Source of the DNA: CAZART01 sp964487555
GTDB taxonomy: Bacteria; Bacteroidota; Rhodothermia; Rhodothermales; VXPQ01
Assembly: GCA_964487555.1 (NCBI GenBank)
Contig: CAZART010000059.1
Span: forward strand, 1-31,212
Reading direction: 5' to 3'
Length of the DNA: 31,212 nucleotides
In this document: positions 24,379 to 31,212 of the stretch, in pieces
Layout of the letters: every line of letters begins with the position of its first letter
How positions within the stretch are numbered: the stretch's first letter is position 1
Program-made: the position numbers and the translations under genes
Notes under the pieces: generated by a model
Database searches by the model: none
What the model saw: the letters and a program-made list of their open reading frames with translations, nothing else
What the model was told of the DNA's origin: nothing

Positions 24379-24801
24379 AAGTCAGAACGTCTCGTGTCTG
24401 GTATACGTGGCCCGAGCGGCAGCCCCAATTCGCGAATCTGCGCCCGGCTCCAATAAAATTTACGATCGTCTCGAGATTTCTTATAACGGAATCAGATTTT
24501 TCGTCGCGATGTACCCGCCCGAGTGGGACTCTCAGTGACCGCGGAAGCCGTAGGGACTCGGCCTGGAAAGATTGCGGTGGCCATTTTAATCCGGCTCGAA
24601 GGACAGGCCATCTATGTGGCGTTTTGCCGACGCAATAATCAGCGCGTAGAACCGATAGTGATGAATGCATGTACGTCTGCGTCTCTCGAAGGATAGCGTG
24701 CGCCGGCTATGAGCCCGGCCAAGCGGAATTCGGAGTAATGACGAAACGGGCCGAGAGGCTGTCGCCGGGTACCTCCAAGTGCTTTGTTTACATAGGTCTT
24801 T

Positions 24802-24914
24802 GTAATACCCCGCGAAAAAGTAGCACGTCGCCAAGGCGTAATACTTCGCCGCGAATGTAATACGGAGCGCCTGCCCGACGCCCGTTTTTACGGCAGGACG
24901 CCGCATCGTATTAC
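24802..24914. promoter_or_regulatory. Cluster of GTAATAC boxes with hairpin potential
   Basis: GTAATAC occurs at 24802-24808, 24838-24844 and 24857-24863, and its reverse complement GTATTAC at 24908-24914. The last pair, extended to GTAATACG/CGTATTAC, encloses partly complementary inner arms (GAGCGCCTGCC against GGCAGGACGCC) around a short loop. It could be a regulator array or an RNA/DNA hairpin. Confidence 0.45.
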
Positions 24915-24962
24915 GTCGGGCCGAAAAGTGCCTGATGGAAGGCGATTGCGGTCGAAAAGAAC

Positions 24963-25011
24963 TACGTTTTCAAAGAGTAATTCCGATCACGAGAAGTGTT
25001 ACGTTTTCGAA
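24963..25011. promoter_or_regulatory. Direct repeat of a TACGTTTTCRAA box
   Basis: TACGTTTTCAAA (24963-24974) and TACGTTTTCGAA (25000-25011) differ at one base and start 37 bp apart, upstream of the Gfo/Idh/MocA gene. Read on the other strand they begin TTCGAAAACG, similar to half of the LacI-type palindrome at 26493, so they may be weak operator sites. Confidence 0.3.
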
Positions 25012-25143
25012 TCGGGCGTACAAAAATCAATTGAATAAGGCGCCCGAAGAACACTACCCCTCTCGGCCATCCTACAGGCTCGAAGGATGACAACGGGTCG
25101 GACGCATTTAGCCCGGTTGGGACGTATAACCTCAGGCATCAGG

Positions 25144-26427
25144 ATGGACAAGGCTCTCGGACCACTTGGAATCGGCATCATCGGCTACGGCGGGTTCGGT
25201 CAGTTTCTGCATCAATGCTGGGCGGGAATGGAGGAGGTCGAGGTGCGTGCCGTTGCTGATGCAGATTCCGAGTTGGGCACGGCAGTTGCAACGAATGCGC
25301 GTGGATTCGTCGAAACGAATGCGGCGCTGGCCGCGGGGCCTGCGTGGAGCCACCGCGATAGAAAGAGGGAGGTCACCTTTTATGGCGACTGGCGAGAGCT
25401 GCTCGACAACCGGGACGTCGACATTATCTCGATCGCGACGCCGCCTTTCACGCATGCCGACCTGGCCTGCGGCGCGATGCGAGCCGGCAAGCATGTGCTA
25501 ATCGAAAAGCCGCTCGCCACGACACGGGACGACGCGCTGCGTATCCGTGCGGTAGCCGATGAGACGCATCGAATCGCTGCGGTTGACTACATGCTTCGAT
25601 TCAATCCCATCGTCGAGGCCATTCAGTCGTGGGCGCGCGACGGTGCGTTCGGGGTGCTCCGGCGCGTTGTGGCTGAGAATTATGCGCAGGACGAGTCCCT
25701 CTCAAGAGATCACTGGTTCTGGGATCGCGCGAAATCCGGCGGCATTCTCGTCGAACACGCCGTCCACTTCATCGACGTCGTCAACGGATGCACGGATGCC
25801 GAGCCGGTCTTCGTAGACGGCCTTATGCTCGACCGGGGCGACGGGCGCATCGATCGGATGGGACTCACGGCGATCTACGACGACGGCCTCGTCACTCAGC
25901 AATACCATGCCTTTTCCCGCCCGGGATTTTTTGAGGAGACCGGAATGAGATTCGTATTCGATCTCGCGACGGTCGATGTCGAAGGATGGATCCCGCTCTG
26001 CGGCCGAGCCACCGTGCTGACGAACCGCGATACGGTCGACGCGTTGGAGAGGATGCCGGGCTTCAATATTCACGAGCGAACTCCTCTTGCCGACATCGAC
26101 GACACCTCTCGGCCGGCCGGATGGGGTGCTGCATCGGACGGCGGCGCGACCGAGGCCGACGAGGCCGGCGTAAGACGTTCGAGAGACCTGGCTCGACGCC
26201 AGATTTACTCCGGCGGAGTGCACTACGAGGTTACCGAGCAGATCCGGGCCGAGTTCGCGCTTCCGTTGTCCAAGTCGGCAGCCTACGCCGACGCGCTACG
26301 AGCCATGATGGCCGACGTCGTCGCGGCCGTTCGCGACCCAACCCATCAGGTGCGGGCCGACGTGCGTGAAGGGCTGCGCAGTCTCGACATCGCACTCGCC
26401 GCGACGGAACGTGCCTTCCTACGATAA
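25144..26427 (+). CDS. Gfo/Idh/MocA family oxidoreductase
   Basis: From the ATG at 25144 this is 427 residues; an upstream in-frame ATG at 25087 would add 19 residues without family similarity. The Rossmann N-terminus has GIGIIGYGGFGQFLHQ for NAD(P) binding, ISIATPPFTHADL, and the EKPLATTRDDA motif with the conserved Lys, followed by the C-terminal alpha/beta substrate domain (NPIVEAIQSWARDGAFGVLR, HWFWDRAKSGGILVEHAVHFID, where the His in EHAVHFID is a typical catalytic-region residue). These enzymes oxidise or reduce sugars, inositols or their derivatives. A charged insert near residues 320-360 (TSRPAGWGAASDGGATEADE) is longer than usual. It stands 115 bp upstream of the LamG/T9SS gene and is probably part of the same sugar locus. 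It is cytoplasmic. Confidence 0.92.
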   Translation: MDKALGPLGIGIIGYGGFGQFLHQCWAGMEEVEVRAVADADSELGTAVATNARGFVETNAALAAGPAWSHRDRKREVTFYGDWRELLDNRDVDIISIATPPFTHADLACGAMRAGKHVLIEKPLATTRDDALRIRAVADETHRIAAVDYMLRFNPIVEAIQSWARDGAFGVLRRVVAENYAQDESLSRDHWFWDRAKSGGILVEHAVHFIDVVNGCTDAEPVFVDGLMLDRGDGRIDRMGLTAIYDDGLVTQQYHAFSRPGFFEETGMRFVFDLATVDVEGWIPLCGRATVLTNRDTVDALERMPGFNIHERTPLADIDDTSRPAGWGAASDGGATEADEAGVRRSRDLARRQIYSGGVHYEVTEQIRAEFALPLSKSAAYADALRAMMADVVAAVRDPTHQVRADVREGLRSLDIALAATERAFLR

Positions 26428-26465
26428 CGCCTGTACCGAGATCACGCGTGCCTGGAGATTATCCA

Positions 26466-26471
26466 TTGACA
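26466..26471 (+). promoter_or_regulatory. Possible -35 hexamer of the LamG/T9SS gene promoter
   Basis: TTGACA lies 21 bp before the 26493-26512 palindrome. A -10 at normal spacing is not clear; if this is a promoter, the operator would cover its downstream part and a bound repressor would block it. Only the -35 hexamer is convincing. Confidence 0.3.
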
Positions 26472-26492
26472 ATCCCTGCGCGCGAGCCGACC

Positions 26493-26512
26493 TTATCGAA
26501 ACGTTTCGATAA
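26493..26512. promoter_or_regulatory. 20-bp perfect palindrome, LacI-family operator candidate
   Basis: TTATCGAAACGTTTCGATAA reads identically on both strands and has the AAACGTTT core with a central CG usual for LacI-family operators. It lies 30 bp before the ATG of the secreted LamG/T9SS gene, in a 115-bp gap, and about 3.4 kb upstream of a LacI-family gene on the same strand. Control by that regulator is the natural inference. Confidence 0.7.
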
Positions 26513-26542
26513 AATCGGGGAAGAAAGTACACGGACCCCTGC

Positions 26543-29500
26543 ATGATCATACCAGGAAGAGCCCGGTTTTCGACGCGGAGCGTTTCCATTCTGATGATGG
26601 CCGCGGCGCTGTGCATCTCCCCGTCGGCCCTCGCGCAGCAGATCGACATTCCTCGCGTAGAGGCCATGCCGAACCTGCCGCAGCCCTATGAGATGCGCGA
26701 CTGGCGCGCCGTCGCCCTGGCCTACGACTCCCTCGTATTCGACGTGAATCAAGCGGGCGACTACTTGCCGCTCGTTTGGATCAATCGAAACACGGTCAAT
26801 TACCCTGAACATCCGTCCTTCGGACTTCATACGGTCGTAGGCACCCCGTATCCCGAGTCGGCCGAAGCCATCAATGCACTGCCCGCCCTGGTGGGAGCAA
26901 CGCTCGCGGGGGCCGACAAAACGGACCAGTACGGCCGAAACTGGGTGTTGATGGCCGAGGAGTGGTTCAATCGGCGTCCGGCCGAAGACGTCTACCTCAA
27001 TCATCCGGTCACCACGAGCGGCGGTGATTGGTGGTATGACACGATGCCGAATGTCTTTTTCTACCAGCTCTACGATCTCCATCCCGATGCCGACCGGTTC
27101 GGAGCGCATTTCGACGAGCAATTTTCCGCAGTGGCCGATCGGTGGCTCGCCGCCGTCGCGGCGATGGGCGGAAGCGCCGCGCCGTGGACTTCGCCCGAGA
27201 TGACCTATCGCGGCTGGCATCTGTCCAGCATGACGCCGAATACGCAGAATCCGCCCGAGCCGGAGTCGGCCGGGGCCATTGCCTGGCTGCTGTATCACGC
27301 CTTCGTCGAGACCGGCGAGATGCAGTACCGTCAGGGAGCTGAATGGGCCATGGAGTATCTGAACGGCCTTTCATCGAATCCGTCCTACGAGTTGCAGCTC
27401 CCCTACGGCGCGTACGCCGCCGCCCGCATGAATGCCGAGCTGAGGACCGACTACGACGTCGAGAAGATCATCAACTGGACGTTCGACGTGGGTCCCATTC
27501 GCAACTGGGGCGTTATTCTCGGCACCTGGGGTATATACGACGTTCACGGGCTCGTCGGAGAGGCCGGGTCGAATGGTTATGCCTTCGCGATGAACACGTT
27601 CGAGCAGGCCGGAGCTCTCGTTCCGCTCGTCCGATACGACGACCGGTTCGCCCGCGCCGTCGGCAAGTGGATGCTCAATGCGGCCAACGCTGCACGGCTT
27701 TTCTACACGGAATTCTTGCCGGACAGCCTGCAGGACAGCGACGCATGGGCGCGCGAGTTCGACCCACGGTCCGTGATTGCTCATGAAGCACTCCGGCAGT
27801 TCAAATTCAACCGTTCACCCTATGCCACAGGCGACGCCATCGACGGCGGCTGGGGTGCCACAAATCTGGCGCTGTATGGGTCTTCTCACGCGGGCATTTT
27901 CGGTGGGATGATCGATACGACGGCCGTGCCGGGCATCCTGCGGCTCGATGCAAGGAAGACGGATTTTTTCCAATCCGACGCGCATCCGACGTACCTCATT
28001 TACAATCCGTATGCAGAAGTTCGCACGGTCGAAGTCCCGTTCGAACAGGGTACCTACGCCGTCTACGACGCCGTCACGAATACCTATCTGGTGCAAGCCG
28101 CGACGGGGGCGGCCTCCATCCAGATCCCACCGGATGAGGCCGTCCTCGCGGTGATCATCCCACAGAACGCCACGGTTATCTACGAGGACGGCAAGATGTT
28201 CGCCGATGGCGTCGTCGTGGACTACCGCTCGGCGCAGCCGGCCGATCATCCACTGCCGCGGGTGAAGGGTCTCGGCGTCGATCCCGGAACGGTGCAACCG
28301 GGAAGCGAGAACCGGCTGTATTGCACGGCGGAGCATGCCGAGGAGTACGAATGGCACGTAGAGGGCGGAAGACTCGTGGGGGGAGGGGAAGCTGTTGTGG
28401 AGTGGGTGGCTCCCGATCTGGAAGGTTCCGTCGGGATTACGTGCGTGGTGCGGGGGCTGCAGGGGGAGGAGGCGTCGGAGCGGATGGAGGTGGACGTAAT
28501 AGCTTCCGCCCCGGTGATTACGGCGGTTACGGCGGATCCGCGAAAGGTTGATCTCGGGGGGATGAGCGCGCTGACGTGCACGGCGGAAGATCCAACCGGC
28601 CTTACGTTTTCGTGGGAGGCGGATGCGGGTTCTTTCTCGGGCAGCGGACCGGCGGTGACGTGGCAGGCGCCGTGGTATGAGATTGATGTTGAGGTGCGAT
28701 GCCGGGCGGAATCCGAGGGGGGTGCGGCCGCCGAAGCAAGTGCGGCGGTCGTCGTCCGCGATTTCACCGCGGGCGGGGCGGGGGACCTGGTGGCGTTTTA
28801 CCCGCTCGACGGCAGCGCGGACGATGCGAGTGGGTTCGGACACCACGGCGCGGTCGCGGGCGCCGTGCCGTCGGCCAATCGCGAGGGTGCGCCGTCGAGC
28901 GCATATCGGTTTGACGGGGAGAACGACGCGATCCGCATTCCAAACAGCGTTCGCCTGAACTTTCGAGATGGAATTACGGTGGCTTTCTGGATGCGGGCCG
29001 ACCAGATGTTCGAGCGCGAAGCCTACCCTATCTCCCATGGTAACTGGGAGCGGCGATGGAAGGTCTCGGTGACGGACGAGCGCGTGCGGTGGACGATTAA
29101 GACGGATCAGGGCGTCAAGGACGTCGACTCGGAAACGACGATCCGGACCGGGGTCTGGTACCACGTCGTAGTGCGCTACGACGGCTCGGACGTCGAGATC
29201 TATTTAGATGGTGCGCTCGACGCAATCGACGCTCATGGCGGCCGGCTGTTAGCCACCGGCGTCGATTTGACGCTCGGACAGGTGCTGCCGGACAACGATC
29301 AGTATAACTTCGCAGGCGTCCTCGACGACGTGCGGATCTTCGATTACCCGCTTTCGACGAATGCCCTGCTTGCGTTGTATGCCGAGGCCGTGCCGGTCGA
29401 TCGTCCCGCATCCCTTCCGGCAGCGGCCGCGATCCATCCGCCCTATCCGAATCCATTCACGGCGACCACGACGCTGCGTTATGAAACGCCGACGTCGGGC

Positions 29501-29698
29501 CGCGTCACCATCCACATCTACAACCTGCTGGGACAACGCATCGCGATCCTCACCGACGCCGAGCAGCCCGCCGGCGTCCACGCCGTCCGGTGGGACGGGC
29601 GAACGGACGGCGGATCTCCTGCTGCTTCAGGGATCTATCTGATTGAACTCAGGGCCGGTGATGCTTCCGTCCGGCGGCCGCTCGTCCTCGTGCGTTAG
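26543..29698 (+). CDS. Secreted LamG-domain protein with T9SS C-terminal sorting domain
   Basis: This 1051-residue protein has a signal peptide cut near SALAQQ (about residue 31). Residues about 33-565 form a large helical domain rich in Trp/Tyr (DWRAVALAYDSLVFD, WYDTMPNVFFYQLYD, YGSSHAGIFGGMIDT). It looks like an (alpha/alpha) toroid of carbohydrate-active type, but I cannot place it in a named family. Two Ig-like domains follow (about 578-652 and 658-739), each with a cysteine pair. A LamG/concanavalin-like domain spans 747-948 (VAFYPLDGSADDASG, VAFWMRAD, GVLDDVRIFDYPL). The end (966-1051) is a type-A T9SS sorting domain (PYPNPFTATTTLRYE, IYNLLGQRIA, SGIYLIELRAGD). It should be exported by type IX secretion and act on extracellular glycan. 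It is probably repressed by the LacI regulator via the palindrome 30 bp upstream. Confidence 0.9.
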   Translation: MIIPGRARFSTRSVSILMMAAALCISPSALAQQIDIPRVEAMPNLPQPYEMRDWRAVALAYDSLVFDVNQAGDYLPLVWINRNTVNYPEHPSFGLHTVVGTPYPESAEAINALPALVGATLAGADKTDQYGRNWVLMAEEWFNRRPAEDVYLNHPVTTSGGDWWYDTMPNVFFYQLYDLHPDADRFGAHFDEQFSAVADRWLAAVAAMGGSAAPWTSPEMTYRGWHLSSMTPNTQNPPEPESAGAIAWLLYHAFVETGEMQYRQGAEWAMEYLNGLSSNPSYELQLPYGAYAAARMNAELRTDYDVEKIINWTFDVGPIRNWGVILGTWGIYDVHGLVGEAGSNGYAFAMNTFEQAGALVPLVRYDDRFARAVGKWMLNAANAARLFYTEFLPDSLQDSDAWAREFDPRSVIAHEALRQFKFNRSPYATGDAIDGGWGATNLALYGSSHAGIFGGMIDTTAVPGILRLDARKTDFFQSDAHPTYLIYNPYAEVRTVEVPFEQGTYAVYDAVTNTYLVQAATGAASIQIPPDEAVLAVIIPQNATVIYEDGKMFADGVVVDYRSAQPADHPLPRVKGLGVDPGTVQPGSENRLYCTAEHAEEYEWHVEGGRLVGGGEAVVEWVAPDLEGSVGITCVVRGLQGEEASERMEVDVIASAPVITAVTADPRKVDLGGMSALTCTAEDPTGLTFSWEADAGSFSGSGPAVTWQAPWYEIDVEVRCRAESEGGAAAEASAAVVVRDFTAGGAGDLVAFYPLDGSADDASGFGHHGAVAGAVPSANREGAPSSAYRFDGENDAIRIPNSVRLNFRDGITVAFWMRADQMFEREAYPISHGNWERRWKVSVTDERVRWTIKTDQGVKDVDSETTIRTGVWYHVVVRYDGSDVEIYLDGALDAIDAHGGRLLATGVDLTLGQVLPDNDQYNFAGVLDDVRIFDYPLSTNALLALYAEAVPVDRPASLPAAAAIHPPYPNPFTATTTLRYETPTSGRVTIHIYNLLGQRIAILTDAEQPAGVHAVRWDGRTDGGSPAASGIYLIELRAGDASVRRPLVLVR

Positions 29699-29738
29699 GC
29701 GGGCACCCAAATCTTTTATGTAGGCCGCTCTTGATCCA

Positions 29739-29806
29739 CTGAAAGCGTTTCCGTACTCTAGGAATCGAAACGCTTTAGTAAACCTTTCGATTTGCACGCT
29801 TTAGTA
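29739..29806. promoter_or_regulatory. Operator-like box cluster upstream of lacI
   Basis: AAAGCGTTTC (29742-29751) and its exact reverse complement GAAACGCTTT (29767-29776) are separated by 15 bp. ACGCTTTAGTA occurs twice in direct orientation (29770-29780 and 29796-29806). All resemble LacI-family half-sites and lie 57-121 bp upstream of the LacI start, which suggests autoregulation. Confidence 0.55.
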
Positions 29807-29862
29807 GAGGCGGTCTGGCGCGACGCCCGAAGATTCGCAGACCTCGACATTCGCAAAACCGA

Positions 29863-30981
29863 TTGAGCAAGCCTGAATCCCAGCGCAGAAGTACGATCAA
29901 AGATGTGGCCGCGGAGGCGGATGTCTCCATCTCCACCGTCTCGCTGGTAATGAATGAGAAGGACGGTGTAAGTCCGGACACCCGCGAGCGCGTGCTTCAG
30001 ACGGCCGATCGCCTGGGCTACGTCCCCACCGGGGCGGCCCGGCACCTTGCGACGCGGCGCACGGGCAACGTCGGTTTTGTCGTCCGCGAAGACCACTTCA
30101 CCCGCAGCGAGCCGTTCTACACGCGCGTCTTTCTCGGCACCGAATTCGAGGCACGCAACCACAATCTGTACGTGCTGCTCACGACGATCCCCGAGCAATA
30201 CGAGCCGGGCCGGCACACGCCGCGGTTCTTGCGGGAGCGCAACGTCGACGGCCTGCTCATCGCCGGGAAAGTCGACACGAGCTTTATTGAAGAGGTCCGC
30301 AGCATGGATGTGCCGATCGTCCTCGTAGACTTCGACGCGGACGGATGTCCGTCGGTCATGATCGACAACCAGAGCGGTGCGCGCGAGGCCGTCGAGCATC
30401 TCATTGCGCGGGGGCACCGGCGCATCGCCTTTCTCGGCGCCGATCTCGATCATCCGAGTCTGCAGGAACGTCACGACGGCTATCGGCTGGCCCTTGCCGG
30501 GTTCGGCATCAGCGAGGATCCGGACCTGTTGTTCGTGTCGCACGATGCCAAGCCGGAACGAAGCACGGGGTTGGCACTGGCGAGTTCGCTCGTGAAATCG
30601 GACGCTACGGCGGTCTTTTGCGTAAACGACGCGCTCGCGCTCGGCGTGCTGGAAGCAGCCCGCCAGTTAGGCCGGGACGTACCGGATGAGCTGGCCGTCG
30701 TCGGTTTCGACGACGTTCCCGGAGCGGCGGATGCAATGCCGCCGCTGACGACCGTGCGCGTCTTCAAGGAGCAGCTCGGCGAAGTCGCGCTGCGCCATCT
30801 GAACGATTTGTTGTCCGAGTCGCCGGAGCGCGAAGTGCGTTATGCTCGGAGCAGTCACCGCGTCAAAATTTCTACGGAACTCGTGATACGATATTCGAGC
30901 CTTCAGCGGCGGCCGCTCGAGGCGAAGCCGTCGCATGCAGAGACATCCAACAAACCGAAACAAGATGGCCGCAGACAGTGA
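29863..30981 (+). CDS. LacI-family transcriptional regulator
   Basis: This 372-residue protein starts at a TTG with no nearby ATG in frame. Residues 11-30 are the LacI helix-turn-helix (TIKDVAAEADVSISTVSLVM). The hinge region follows (LGYVPTGAARHLATRRTG), then a periplasmic-binding-protein-like effector domain (NVGFVVREDHFTRSEPF, GLLIAGKVDTSFIEEV, VSHDAKPERSTGLALA, CVNDALALGVLEAARQLG, VVGFDDVPGAADAMPPLTTVR) that should bind a sugar. A charged tail of about 25 residues extends past the usual end. Operator-like boxes precede it and the palindrome at 26493 precedes the LamG/T9SS gene, so it probably represses itself and that gene until the inducer sugar is present. The effector is unknown. Confidence 0.92.
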   Translation: MSKPESQRRSTIKDVAAEADVSISTVSLVMNEKDGVSPDTRERVLQTADRLGYVPTGAARHLATRRTGNVGFVVREDHFTRSEPFYTRVFLGTEFEARNHNLYVLLTTIPEQYEPGRHTPRFLRERNVDGLLIAGKVDTSFIEEVRSMDVPIVLVDFDADGCPSVMIDNQSGAREAVEHLIARGHRRIAFLGADLDHPSLQERHDGYRLALAGFGISEDPDLLFVSHDAKPERSTGLALASSLVKSDATAVFCVNDALALGVLEAARQLGRDVPDELAVVGFDDVPGAADAMPPLTTVRVFKEQLGEVALRHLNDLLSESPEREVRYARSSHRVKISTELVIRYSSLQRRPLEAKPSHAETSNKPKQDGRRQ

Positions 30982-31045
30982 CTCGGCATCCACGTACCCT
31001 CAGCATTCAACCAAGCATCAACACGATACACCACAGGTGGCTTTC

Positions 31046-31212
31046 ATGAACACTTTGATAAGATTTTCAACGGCTGCGCTCTTGACGGCCGTTCTCGTGC
31101 TGTCGGCATTGACGGTCCCGACCGCCTCAGCCCAATTACACAGCGCGGCAGCGGACGTGAATCTCCTCACGAACGGCGGTTTTGAGGCGGATGAGCCCGC
31201 GTACTGGGACGC
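31046..31212 (+). CDS. Secreted protein, N-terminal part (runs off the window)
   Basis: An ATG at 31046 starts a 55-codon open fragment. It has a long hydrophobic signal peptide cut near PTASAQ and a mature start containing NLLTNGGFEADEPAYWD. The NGGFE...W segment is typical of the first strand of carbohydrate-binding or galactose-binding-like domains in secreted glycan-active proteins. It starts 64 bp after the LacI stop on the same strand, so co-transcription with the regulator is possible. The rest of the protein is outside the window. Confidence 0.75.
   Translation, partial: MNTLIRFSTAALLTAVLVLSALTVPTASAQLHSAAADVNLLTNGGFEADEPAYWD

Larger units (their letters stand above)
24379..25143. 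other. 765-bp divergent regulatory region
   Basis: No gene is supported between the divergent 1313-aa and Gfo/Idh/MocA genes. The stretch is AT-richer than its flanks and contains three direct GTAATAC boxes and one inverted copy (24802-24914), an imperfect hairpin and two TACGTTTTC-type repeats (24963-25011), so it probably carries regulated promoters. Confidence 0.55.

Noticed and set aside
27815..29164. 449-codon minus-strand ORF opposite the LamG/T9SS gene
   Set aside because: No domain is recognisable, the composition is Arg/His-rich, and the opposite strand encodes a coherent secreted protein.
29758..30543. 261-codon minus-strand ORF opposite the LacI regulator
   Set aside because: It is a shadow frame; the LacI frame has the helix-turn-helix and effector motifs.

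Overview
The window is high-GC (roughly 60%) bacterial chromosome from a metagenome-style assembly, with one run of exactly 100 N. The gene content points to a marine Rhodothermota/Bacteroidota-type organism. It has a protein with a C-terminal type IX secretion (T9SS) sorting domain, a PorT-like outer-membrane barrel, a long FtsX/MacB-type ABC permease, many SpII lipoproteins, and weak Shine-Dalgarno sequences. The DUF1501 and PSCyt/PSD1 pair is best known from Planctomycetes but also occurs in these groups. The taxonomy is inference from gene content.

Layout. (1) 1-3027, minus: a PSCyt1/PSCyt2/PSD1 cytochrome lipoprotein followed by the 5' part of a Tat-exported DUF1501 protein. (2) 3276-6950, plus: a compact run of phosphofructokinase with PPi-type active-site residues, a divergent Nramp-superfamily transporter, a 29-codon ORF, a 71-aa cold-shock-like protein and a hexulose-6-phosphate-synthase-like enzyme. 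The last four junctions are joined by ATGA stop/start overlaps. (3) 7059-9929, plus: a DUF1080 lipoprotein, an SDR oxidoreductase and a TIM-barrel sugar isomerase/epimerase, suggesting (keto-)sugar catabolism. (4) 10301-14225: a coiled-coil membrane protein, an FtsX-type permease on minus and an outer-membrane barrel on plus. (5) 14226-15346: a gene-poor stretch with a 19-bp tandem repeat interrupted by the assembly gap, then a DUF6504-like small protein. (6) 15434-18145, minus: a two-subunit molybdenum hydroxylase of isoquinoline-oxidoreductase (IorAB) type. (7) 18896-24378: a DUF5602/TTHB210-like lipoprotein, an uncertain short ORF and a 1313-aa multidomain secreted protein. (8) 25144-31212, plus: a Gfo/Idh/MocA oxidoreductase, a 1051-aa secreted LamG/T9SS protein, a LacI-family regulator and the start of another secreted protein.

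How the parts may work together. Region 8 looks like a LacI-controlled extracellular glycan locus. A perfect 20-bp palindrome with a CG centre lies just upstream of the LamG/T9SS gene, and related boxes lie upstream of lacI itself. Regions 3 and 8 carry typical enzymes for oxidising and rearranging unusual sugars. Region 2 pairs a predicted PPi-dependent PFK with an HPS-like enzyme, a pairing reminiscent of the ribulose-monophosphate pathway, although no 6-phospho-3-hexuloisomerase is present in the window. No rRNA, tRNA, CRISPR array or intact insertion sequence was recognised.
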